Assembly (NCBI GenBank): GCA_014529385.2
Contig: CM043969.1
Location: forward strand, 14,631,446-14,695,445
Direction: 5' to 3'
DNA from: Adiantum capillus-veneris
Lineage: Eukaryota; Streptophyta; Polypodiopsida; Polypodiales; Pteridaceae
DNA: 64,000 nucleotides
The first letter of the stretch is position 1. Each line of letters begins with the position of its first letter. The notes below the pieces were generated by a model. That model ran no database searches. It was given only the letters and a program-made list of their open reading frames with translations, and had not been told where the DNA came from. A program made the translations under genes and the position numbers. Below, one piece after another: positions 53,531-64,000 of this stretch.

Positions 53531-55009
53531 TCACAAGAGATCTAGCATCGGTCGTTGGCGAATCTCATCAATTTCCTCCATGGTTAGTAGTCTGACCGGG
53601 CGTCGTGCATGCCTGCCCAGCGTGCTCCGAATTTTCTGTCGTAGCCTCCGTCGATGCTGTGTAGTTCTTCGCAGTCGCGGGCACCTCGATTTCCCCAGTT
53701 CAATCGCTCGGTCAATCAGTGTGCCTCTGGTATGAGACGAGGGAGAGCTCTGCTGTGGGAGTGGCTCTTGCGGCTGTCCCGTGTCTGCTCTGAAGAAGTC
53801 TGTGATCCGTCTTTGAGACTGGCTAGCCTCGCCATTCATCAGGCTATCTCTGTGTCTGCGCAGCTCAAGCAAGAACAAACCCAGACATCTCTGATCTTCG
53901 TATCCCATAACTCTTGAGAGTGGTCCAAAACCTTCTCTAAACAAGCAATGGAAGCGACCTCGTATCTCGTAGTAGACGGGGCAACGACATGTATAGTGTA
54001 GCTCTGTCTCAGGTTCCATGTTACACAAGGGGCATGTCCTGTCCTCTACTGGTACTCCGCTGTATCTCCCCGTCTCAATCCGCAACTGGTGAGAAGATGT
54101 GCGTAACTGGCCAATAGCACATCGTATCCCATGAGACAAGTGGGTATCCATGTATCTGGGTCTCGCCACAAAACCATCTTTCATAAGCTGGAGAAGGTGG
54201 TCTTTGTAAAAAGCCATCTTCGTGCCCAATTCCTGTGCTGGTTGTATCCATGTCTTTCTGGTGTCTAGCTGGGTCAGGCCTTGGCGTATGAGCTTGGTGA
54301 TCTCTGACTGTGTCAGGGTGAGAGATGGTGCATCCAATGAGTAATGGAATGGTGCCAGACGGTCTATGATGAACCCATGTGCCTGAAACCATGATGTCAT
54401 CTCCCCATACCAGCATGTTGTATCTCCTTGTATGGCTAACAGTCGAGAGGCTTCAAGTGCTATGCGAGCATATCTGTCTCTAGGAAGTGCCCATGTGCGA
54501 TTTATGAAGGAGACTGATCTGGTGAGAGCCTCCACCACAAGTGGGGGGGCCGCTAGCTCTACTCGGATAATGGCCCGTGGTACTGATGCCTTGGCTCTAA
54601 TGAGCCGCGAGATCATAGAGACGAGAGGTTTCTCCATGTTCCCCCATCCGTCTGAGCGACCCGTCCTCCCGTGGTGATCCAGTGAAGGTCCCCATATCTC
54701 GGTTCCATAGAGCAATGCTGAAGCCACCAAGGTGTCATAGAGCCAGAGCTTCGTCTGGGGCTCCTGAAACTGAACCTGCGAACACATCCTCTCCAATCTA
54801 CCCAATGCTGCGTGGGCTCTAGTAAGTCTGGTTTCTGCTGCTCTTCTGAGTGAGAATGTAGGTCCACTAAAAACCACTCCAAGGTAAGTGTAAGCGTCTG
54901 TGTACTCCACAGTCTCCTGGCCGTATGTGAGTGTAGGTGCTGACCTCCTGATCCACCGTGGGGTGGTATTAAACACCATAACCTTGGTTTTACCCAGGTT
55001 GACAGACAA
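53531..55009 (-). pseudogene. LINE-3 ORF2 C-terminal region (492 codons) with PIP box
   Basis: An open frame beginning just after the RT motif region (SVNLGKTKVMVFNTT). It contains the connection domain, the cysteine motif CPLCNMEPETELHYTCRC, then QRRITDFF at residues 399-406 (53,815-53,792) and a very basic tail, ending EIRQRPMLDLL. The first codons are only the continuation of RT. A stop at 55,016 cuts it off. Confidence 0.88.
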
Positions 55010-55015
55010 ACCACT

Positions 55016-56002
55016 TTAGTGGGCAAACGTATGCAGAGCATCCAATTGACGTTGCATTCCCTCTGGGGATTCGGAGATCAACACTATGCCATAAGCATAT
55101 AACAAAAGTGGAATCCATGTCCCTGCCAACTCAGCACCTATATCCCCATCGCTGTCAATGTAGTCAGAAATCTCATCCACATACATACCGAAAAGAGTGG
55201 GAGCGAGCGGGCAGCCTTGCTTCACCCCAATAGTGGAGTGAACCGGTGTAGAGTGTCCCTCCCGGGTGCGTACATGCCCTACTACTGATCTGTACAATGC
55301 CATGATCCCCCAAATGAGTTCTGTGGGTACTCCCATTTCCTGTAATTTGCGCATTAGTCTAGCTCTGGGTACCGTGTCGAAAGCTTTGCGGAAGTCCACA
55401 AAGCTACAATAGATCCGTCTCCCATGAGATCTGCCTTCCTCGATGATGGACCTGAGTGTTAGGATATGGTCAAGAGTAGAGAAGCCTCTCCTGAATCCTG
55501 CCTGCCCAGTTGCACGTATTCCTTCCCTCTCTGCCCATCTACTCAGCTATTGCTCAAGAATGGATGCATACAACCGTGCCAGTGTGTGCCCAATCATAAT
55601 AGTGCGATAATTCCCAAGCTCCATGGGGTCTCCTGATTTGAAGATAGGTACGATTGTAGATAGGCTCCAAGTGTCCGGTAGGCCCTCACACATGGCACGG
55701 TTAAACATAACTGCTAGAAGCTCTGCTAGTAGGTCTTTGGCATGCATGAAATGCTCAGCTACTAGGCCCTCATGATCATATGCTCTCCCAGTCTTCATCC
55801 TGTCAATGGCTTTCTTCACCATCTCAGCAGTGAAAAAGACACATGTATGTGGGCATGGGTCGGGGGGGTTGGGGAGGGGCGGCTGTCCAGGTACTGTGTA
55901 CAAAGATGATGCGTACTGACCCCAGGTCTCTGTGGAGGAAATAGCAGGGGGGGGGGACTGCTCATGAAAGAGCCGCCACGCCTCACGCGAGTCTTGACTC
56001 AA
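55016..56002 (-). pseudogene. LINE-3 reverse transcriptase, active site changed
   Basis: Frames 56,002-55,547 (RT N-terminal motifs, TAEMVKKAIDRMKTGRAYDHEG) and 55,399-55,016 (FRKAFDTVPR, GVKQGCPLAPTLFGMYVDE). Where the other copies have YVDD or YTDD, this one reads LLYAYGIVL, so both catalytic aspartates are lost. A stop and a frameshift lie between 55,400 and 55,547. Not functional. Confidence 0.88.
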
Positions 56003-57060
56003 GAATAGCTGATATAGATCCTGCTCGAGTCTTGACTCAAGAATAGCTGATATAGATCCTGCTCGAGTCTAGCCAAAAAAGCCCTCTTCTTCCGCCGCAC
56101 CAGGCGTCGGAAGTCCATCTGTGACTGTCTCTGAGTGACGTCCCCCAACAGCACCTCCCTCTGAAGTCTGGCTCTAGTCTGGCGGCACTCCTCATCGTAC
56201 CCGCTGTTCTGAGGCATGCTCCCAAATCGGCGGCTCTGCTCATGCTGGGTGTGTGGGTATGCTTCAGCTGCTGCCTCATGTAATGTCTGTGTCAGTATAG
56301 TAGTTAGCTCCTCCAGAGGTCGCCCCGGGTCCTCAGTGCATAGGCGTCTATAGATTCCGTCCATGTATACAGAGTCCGTCTCCCTTGTGAATGTGTAGCG
56401 AGTACGGACTACTACTCGTGGCTTGTGTGCTGCACTGAAATGGAAGGAGATGGTCATTGACACCAGAGCATGATCCACCGCCACCCCGACCGGTCTGGGC
56501 CCAACTGTGAGATCCTCGATACTAGAGATGAGATTCGGTTGTGCCATGATATAGTCCACCGTGCTGGCTCCATGTCTGTGTGGGAAGCATGTAAAGCCTC
56601 TCGCAGTAGGAAATCTCGTACTCCCATATGTCATTATCCAAAATAGAGAAAGGGGACTGTCCCTTGGGAGGTGCAGACACTGATGTACTCGGGGGAAAGT
56701 AACAAATAGCTAGATAGAGGTATCTGCCTGTCTCTGCTTTCAGTCTCACCCACATGTACCTAGCCTGCTCGTCCCTACGGGCTATATGTATCAATGGGGC
56801 TGCAGATCCTCTCTAAATAACACTGCCACTCCTCCCGAGCCCCGCCCTCTGTGCTCTGAGCGTGTTTCCTGTCTGTAGGCTGTCTCCCACCTATATCCAC
56901 TGATGTGAGGCATGGATTGCCCAGGGGCCTGTTGTGTCTCAGAGTAGAAGATGATGTCTCTTCCAGTAAAGCTATCCTCAAAAGCACCCACATCAAGACG
57001 CATAGATCCATTGCAATTCCAGGCAGCTACTTTGAGTGCGGTCCCATAAGTCTCGCACCG
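56003..57060 (-). pseudogene. LINE-3 endonuclease with internal deletion
   Basis: From the codon after TGA the frame reads RCETYG, then VAAWNCNGSMRLDVGAFEDSF and IIFYSETQQAPG. At about 56,634 the sequence jumps from SILDNDIWEYE straight to the region before GFTCFPHRHGASTVDYIMA. About 260 bp, including the catalytic GDFNA motif, are gone compared with LINE-2. The end of the domain (VAVDHALVSMTISF) is present. Confidence 0.85.
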
Positions 57061-57954
57061 TCATGTGGAGCGTCGCTCAAGAATTACCACTTTTCCGTCT
57101 CGGTAAAAAGCGATCTTGCCTTTTCCCCTTGCCTCTCTAATCTCCGGCATTACTTCCTACATATGAGCGATTTGCGAGAGGGTGAGATCGTCCCCAAGAA
57201 AGATGCCAGTCTCTTTAAGAGTTGGTCTTTTCTTCAAGAATGACTTCTTTGCTTCCTTGGAGGGAAAACGGAGGATGAGTGCTCTTTCTTTTGAGGTTTC
57301 TCCACTGCCTCCATTTTTCTTTATGTTGCCCACTCTCCATGCCCTTGTGTGTGTCGGCTCATGAATCCCCATCAAGGCTGTGAGTTCTTTTACTTCTTCG
57401 TCCACATTGCCTTTGTCTTTAAGACCGCAAATTCTCACATGTAAAGCGCGCACCCTTCTCCTCTGCTCCTCCTCTAGTGTTTGGTTAATGATGTTGGGTG
57501 TGGACGTGGGCGTTATCTCCTTGTCTTTTCCTTTCTTGGCCACCTTGATCCATTTCTCGGCTTCTTCGGCCTTCTGTTGGGTTTTGGTAAGAACATCCAC
57601 CCAAGAAGTCATCATTTCTTTGTGCTGTTCTTCTCCCTCTTTGATGGCCCGTACTTGTTCCTTGATCGTGTTGATTTCTTCAATTACTGAGGGTTGCAGT
57701 TCACCCTCTTCCAGTGTGTTTCTTGATCGGGCTTCGGCGAGTTCTTTCTTGAGTGACGTGATCTCTTCCTCTTGGGTCATCACTCGGTCTTCCAGCGTGC
57801 TTATCTTGCTCTCTTGGATCAACACACGTCCTTCGAGAATGTTTATTGTGCCCCAGAGATTGCGGTTCATCTTGGTGATGGTCTCTATCATTTCCTCTTT
57901 GCATTTTCGAATGGCATCCTCTAGGGGGTCGGCTTTTTCGTTCGTCTTCCTCAT
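57061..57954 (-). pseudogene. LINE-3 ORF1 (coiled coil, RRM-like), one premature stop
   Basis: The 265-codon frame 57,954-57,157 has a long coiled coil (about residues 15-130, heptads of Leu/Ile with charged residues), an RRM-like part (RALHVRICGLKD... AWRVGN) and the C-terminal block KKSFLKKRPTLKETGIFLGDDLTLSQ. A TAG at 57,159-57,157 sits where LINE-2 has CAG. Beyond it the frame runs on to VVILERRST and the TGA at 57,063-57,061, followed by CGG. Confidence 0.88.
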
Positions 57955-58107
57955 GTTTGATCGCCGTCCGCAAGGGGGTTAGATGCACGTGTGCACCCAC
58001 TCTAGCAGCGGGCGCGGCACTGGATGTACGTGTGCACCCACACTGGCGGTGATCGCGACGAGCGACGGAGCGCAAGGCGGTGTGGCCCGGTGCCCTCAAT
58101 ATGTTCA

Positions 58108-58110
<3 letters not shown>

Positions 58111-58179
<69 letters not shown>

Positions 58180-58192
58180 CGCGCGCGCGCGC
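58111..58192. repeat. (TG)n-(CG)n tract
   Basis: About 30 GT units (58,112-58,170) run straight into ten GC units (58,171-58,190). The whole is one alternating purine-pyrimidine stretch of about 80 bp, the class of sequence most prone to form Z-DNA. Confidence 0.97.
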
Positions 58193-58235
58193 CTCGAAAA
58201 CAAAAGTGAAGGAGGGGGGGGGGGGAGGGGGGTAG

Positions 58236-58310
58236 AAATGAAATGAAATGTTATACTAAAGTCCTTAAAAGGCCATAATGACCTATGGGGCCCGAAATTT
58301 AAAAAGTGGT
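58236..58310 (-). mobile_element. LINE-4 fragment, only the last ~75 bp
   Basis: (AAATG)3 at 58,236-58,250 followed by TTATACTAAAGTCCTTAAAA and CATAATGACCTATGGGGCCC matches the LINE 3' end with several changes. The copy is cut after about 75 bp, so it is an extremely 5'-truncated insertion. It abuts a G-rich purine tract on its 3' side. Confidence 0.85.

Positions 58311-60665
<2,355 letters not shown>

Positions 60666-60704
<39 letters not shown>
60666..60704. repeat. (GA)n microsatellite at the LINE-5 5' end
   Basis: About 19 GA units directly adjoining the truncated 5' end of LINE-5. It is probably the second half of the tract into which LINE-5 inserted. Confidence 0.95.
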
Positions 60705-60705
<1 letters not shown>

Positions 60706-60959
60706 CTGGGGGGTGTTGTGTAGTGGAAAACCGAAGCATTGGGTGTGTGTGCTCAGCTATGGTCTTGCAGAATATGTGTATTGGAATGTGCATAGGGAGC
60801 ATTTGTGTGTGTTCCGGGTGAGTTCTCCATTCCTCCTCCCCAACGCCACATTGAGATTGTCCTAAGAAAGAACCCACAAAACCCACATCTTCTATTAGTG
60901 TCATAAATGAGCAAACTAATGTACCCCAAGTTTTCAATGATCATCTAGATGAGTCTCTC
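60705..60959. other. No gene seen
   Basis: A short spacer without a recognisable motif between LINE-5 and the gypsy protease fragment. Confidence 0.4.
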
Positions 60960-61258
60960 ATGAAGTGTTACATTCATGTGAATGGTCAGCGCATTGTTAT
61001 CCTCGCAGTATGCATGATGTGATTAGTGATTCTCTTGTGAAGAGCGCACCTATAGAAGCTATTCCAGTGGATCCCATTGTGGTCTTTGGATTTGCTCCTT
61101 GCATGCACTCCTCAATTATCCATGAATGTCCTAGAGTAACAATCTCAATTCAAGATGTAGGTTTTCGTCTTAAGTTTGTTGTTTCTCCTCTCTCTTGATG
61201 CGATATGATTTTTGGCATGAAGTGGTTTCTTGAGTTTGATCCACAAGTTAATTGAAAA
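60960..61258 (+). pseudogene. Gypsy aspartic protease fragment
   Basis: The + strand frame 60,965-61,198 reads VISDSLVKS, then CPRVTISIQDVGFRLKFVVSPLS, and after a TGA continues CDMIFGMKWFLEFDPQVN. This is the layout of a Ty3/gypsy retropepsin: the end of the active-site region, the middle strands, then the conserved D.I.GM.WL.....P.ID. The D[ST]GA motif itself is not kept. The TGA probably arose from CGA by C-to-T change. Confidence 0.7.
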
Positions 61259-61259
61259 G

Positions 61260-61327
<68 letters not shown>
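61260..61327. repeat. (CT)n microsatellite
   Basis: About 33 CT units directly after the gypsy protease fragment. Confidence 0.96.
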
Positions 61328-61329
<2 letters not shown>

Positions 61330-62308
61330 TTCGGTGCAGCTCAAAGAAGCAAGCAATGCATTCCTTTTTTAAGTTACAAGTATCGTAGCACCAACGCAGC
61401 AAGTGGGCCAACGAAGATTTCTTCATAGATCCGTTGTAGTTGTTGGTGGACTACCACAAAGGCATGAAGCTCAGTACTAGTACCTCACCTTGAAAGGGAG
61501 TGATTTCAAGAGCACATCTAACCCTATGTGCATGTGGACAAGCTATGACTCAAACTTCTAGGGTTTAGGACACCCTAGATAGTGTTGTGTACCCTTGTGA
61601 GCATGTACGCAGTGTACCCTCTGATTGCACAAGAGTACAGCCAATGTTTTCTATGTGTAGGCACTGGGAAGTGTTCCTATACAAAAGCATTACAACCAAG
61701 CCTAGGTAATAACTACATACGAAGCATCTCTTATTAGTAGGTTTATTTACTTATAAATAAGTGACATTTAACCCAGTTATTAGAAGTCGTGGGTTTTGTA
61801 TTGGCATTGCCTGACCCAGCTTTATTTTCATATATATAAGTGACCCTAGTCACTTCAAGCATAAGTCCAATACCCGCAAAACAAGCACAAGCAGCACCAT
61901 GCCCTAGCATCTTTGGCGTTTTTGCCATCATTAGACCGCGATGCCAGATCAGCCCTAACGTTAGCAATTCCCAATCCTTCAGCAACATATTCAGCTAGTG
62001 TTTCTAGATTGAGCCCCAATTCACCAGATCAGCCAGTATTTTCAGTTTTCAGCCCATCTTCATCGTTGCCAATCATCAGCACCCTCGACATCGGCAATAG
62101 TAGATAAGCCCATAGCCTCGTCAGTTTGCAAATCCCGTACAACATCCACTAGCCTTTTGCATTTTCAGCCCTTAGCCTCGCAGATCCAAGCATCCATAGC
62201 CAAATCCCATCAGCATCTAAGCATCTAGGATCATTGTGTCAGCATTTGATCAATCTAAAGCAAATACCTCTCTAGCAATAGAGAGGGTGGCCCTTGGAGG
62301 GGGGTTTG
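61328..62308. other. No gene seen
   Basis: No ORF with a known domain. The region around 61,880-62,280 repeats the words AGCATC, CAGCCC and TTTTCAGCCC in a loose way, perhaps a worn minisatellite. Confidence 0.4.
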
Positions 62309-62313
62309 GGACC

Positions 62314-62384
<71 letters not shown>
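62309..62384. repeat. (TC)n microsatellite
   Basis: About 37 TC units. ORFs running through it are artefacts. Confidence 0.96.
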
Positions 62385-62387
<3 letters not shown>

Positions 62388-62509
62388 CATCTCTCTCGTG
62401 AAGTAAAAGAAACCTTGTGTACGCGTTAAGCACTCATCCTGAGTTATCACCATAAATCACTTCCACTGCACATAACAATAGAAGGTCTACATCAGGTTAT
62501 TATTGCTCA

Positions 62510-63207
62510 TTGGAAGTGGCATCATCAACTAGTCTAGCAAGAAGCAAACCACAATTGTACTTTCCTCAAAAGCTGGATATTGAGAAGCAGCCAATGTTAC
62601 ATGTGAGGTAACATTGCTAAGAAGAATGCTCGAATACATTGGTTCTGACTTCTCAAGCGCTTTAGAGATATCTTGTGACAACCTCCCTAGCATTTATGTT
62701 GCAAGCAACCCAATTTTACATGCTAGAACCAAACATATGGAGAATCATTGGCAACTCACTAGGGAGAAGGTTCTTGTAGGAAAACTTAATCTTATCCATT
62801 GCTTCACACACGAACAACATGTTGATATCTTTACCAACCCTCTCAGAGATATCTTGTGACAACCTCCCTAGCATTTATGTTGCAAGCAACCCAATTTTAC
62901 ATGCTAGAACCAAACATATGGAGAATCATTGGCAACTTCTCAAGCGCTTTAGAGATATCTTGTGACAACCTCCCTAGCATTTATGTTGCAAGCAACCCAA
63001 TTTTACATGCTAGAAACAAACATATGGAGAATCATTGGCAACTCACTAGGGAGAAGGTTCTTGTAGGAAAACTTAATCTTATCGATTGCTTCACACACGA
63101 ACAACATGTTGATATCTTTACCAAACCTCTCAGCTTTGAGAAGATTCATATCCTGAAGAAGAATCTTGGTGTTTGCATGCCTAGTCCTGCAATTGAGGGG
63201 GGGTATT
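62510..63207 (+). pseudogene. Copia RNase H remnant with internal triplication
   Basis: The + strand frame reads NPILHARTKHMENHWQLTREKV and CFTHEQHVDIFTNPL, the C-terminal part of copia RNase H (N..FH.RTKHI....H..RE.V; VDIFTK.L). Block A (AGAGATATCTTGTGACAACC to ATCATTGGCAACT) occurs three times (from 62,664, 62,845 and 62,951) and block B (CACTAGGGAGAAGG to ACC.CTCT) twice (about 62,758 and 63,044), giving the order A-B-A-A-B. It ends at 63,207 with the PPT-like GAGGGGGGGTATTGAAG. Confidence 0.8.
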
Positions 63208-63268
63208 GAAGAATAAGCAGTCAGCTATGTGCTTCTAAACTTGCACTTGAGGGGGGTATCAAAGAATA
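63196..63268 (+). other. Duplicated copia polypurine tract
   Basis: TTGAGGGGGGGTATTGAAGAATAA (near 63,193) and TTGAGGGGGGTATCAAAGAATAA (near 63,246) are two copies of the same PPT region about 53 bp apart. The first follows the RNase H stop. The LTR that should follow is not recognised. Confidence 0.6.
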
Positions 63269-63269
63269 A

Positions 63270-63574
63270 ACAATTAGCTTGCACTCAACTATAGCACAAG
63301 GAAACTATCATAGCAAACACCCAAAACCATATCATAGATTTTCAACATGGTTACTAATATTCGGTATTTTCCATGTTTACCGCTAGTAGTCATGAATAAT
63401 GAGCTTTGTCTTAATTTATGGGTGAACATCAAGTATCTTATGATTATGGAAAGAAATACCTACAAATCCTATGAGCTCATACTAGGAAGCTCTGCTCCTG
63501 CTTTCCTAGACATTGGAAAGAGAGGTAGGAAGAAGATGGGAAACCAATGGAAGGCTTTCACAAAATGATGATGC
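63270..63574. other. No gene seen
   Basis: AT-rich sequence. The 73-codon frame at 63,347-63,568 has no recognised motif. Confidence 0.4.
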
Positions 63575-63923
63575 GCTTGCCTGATCAATCAGGCATCGTA
63601 GGTGAAGATGTAATAAATAGTATAGAAGGATTGTCTGGAACCAGCCTGTCCTGACTCTACCTCCAGCACTACTTCATAGAGCTTGGCCAAGGTATGGGCA
63701 ATCATGATGGTCCTACAGTTGACATTAGAGAGTGTCCCCAGACTTTCCAATAGACACAATGGTATGCATATTTTACTCTCTTGATAGTCCCTCTCCAAGT
63801 GCTCTATTGAAGAGTAGTGCAATGAATGGAGCGAGCTGCTCACTCTACATTCCTGTAAAACCTGTGGAGCGTCCAAGCGGGATGGCTCTCTCCACCACCA
63901 CTATCGTCAAGAAAGTCGATGTG

Positions 63924-63925
<2 letters not shown>
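63575..63925 (-). pseudogene. Diverged LINE reverse transcriptase fragment
   Basis: The - strand reads NCRTIMIAHTLAKLYEVVLE and GQAGSRQSFYTIYYI, matching the RT N-terminal motifs of the other LINEs (N.RTIMIGHTLARLYASILE, GQAGSRRVYSTLDHI). Differences are larger than between LINE-2, -3 and -5, so it belongs to an older or related family. It is interrupted on its right by (GA)n and the next LINE. Confidence 0.75.

Positions 63926-63958
<33 letters not shown>
63926..63958. repeat. (GA)n microsatellite at the LINE-6 3' end
   Basis: About 16 GA units that run directly into (AAATG)4 of LINE-6. Confidence 0.96.
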
Positions 63959-63962
<4 letters not shown>

Positions 63963-64000
63963 GAAATGAAATGAAATGTTATATTAACGTCTTCAAAAGG
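63959..64000 (-). mobile_element. LINE-6 3' end, continues beyond the window
   Basis: (AAATG)4 at 63,959-63,978 followed by TTATATTAACGTCTTCAAAA, identical to the 3' ends of LINE-3 and LINE-5. Only the last 42 bp are inside the window. Confidence 0.92.

Larger units (their letters stand above)
53311..58010 (-). mobile_element. LINE-3 copy, full length in outline
   Basis: Read leftward: ORF1 (57,954-57,061), ORF2 endonuclease (57,060-56,037), RT (56,002-55,016), C-terminal region (55,009-53,531), 3' UTR, and a terminal (CATTT)4 tail at 53,330-53,311. The 5' end is near 58,010, beside a (GT)n tract. Damage includes a deletion of about 260 bp in the endonuclease, a changed RT active site and a 33-bp tandem duplication (AAGAATAGCTGATATAGATC, twice, 55,996-56,063). 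Confidence 0.9.

Noticed and set aside
57380-57982. 200-codon + strand ORF opposite LINE-3 ORF1
   Set aside because: It is the antisense shadow of the coiled-coil ORF1. The Ser/Leu-rich composition comes from the reverse complement of Glu/Lys codons.

Overview
This window looks like nuclear DNA of a land plant with a large, transposon-rich genome. A fern, lycophyte or gymnosperm would fit, but the sequence alone does not settle which. The reasons are a chromodomain-bearing Ty3/gypsy element, several Ty1/copia elements, L1-type LINEs, long dinucleotide microsatellites, and one split host gene whose product resembles a plant plastid START/polyketide-cyclase-like protein. There is no sign of prokaryotic gene organisation, rRNA, tRNA or CRISPR.

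Layout. 1-2.75 kb is unassigned decayed sequence ending in a (CT)n tract. 2.9-6.75 kb is an internally deleted Ty1/copia element on the + strand. 7.1-8.0 kb is a second copia gag/protease scrap on the - strand. 8,612-17,916 is a self-nested pair of one short-LTR copia family on the - strand: an inner copy (11,453-16,629, TSD TGTTC) sits inside the gag of an outer copy (TSD GATTT). 18-26 kb is mostly unassigned, with microsatellites, a tandem duplication carrying repeated consensus 5' splice sites, and a pair of perfect hairpins. 26,379-28,409 holds the last four exons of the only host gene I can support. Just upstream of it is a 266-bp inverted repeat (28,906-29,171), then a decayed gypsy element (29.3-32.3 kb). 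32,805-41,502 is a complete chromovirus with matching 1,477-bp LTRs, TSD CAGGC and one uninterrupted 1,707-residue gag-pol ORF. 42.0-43.2 kb holds a chromovirus tail fragment and an LTR with PBS from another element. 43.2-64 kb is dominated by at least six copies or fragments of one L1-type LINE family plus a more diverged relative, separated by microsatellites, a GTAC-rich possible DNA element and small gypsy/copia scraps.

Most interesting points. (1) In all three LINE copies that retain the ORF1/ORF2 junction, the endonuclease ORF follows ORF1 in the same frame, separated by a single TGA in the context TGA-CGG, with a conserved RCETYG stretch after it and no conserved start codon. This suggests stop-codon readthrough. 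(2) The same LINE family carries a canonical PCNA-binding (PIP) box, QR[QR]ITDFF, near the ORF2 C terminus in all three copies that reach that far. (3) LINE 3' ends finish in (CATTT)n rather than poly(A) and abut (GA)n or other purine-rich tracts; one copy has (GA)n on both sides. (4) The 3' ends of the nested copia copies are nearly identical over about 840 bp while the rest is diverged, suggesting gene conversion.

Functionally the window is one host gene tail embedded in retrotransposons. The chromovirus is the only element that looks able to encode all its own functions. The inner copia element is two nonsense codons away from an open gag-pol frame, and every LINE copy is broken.
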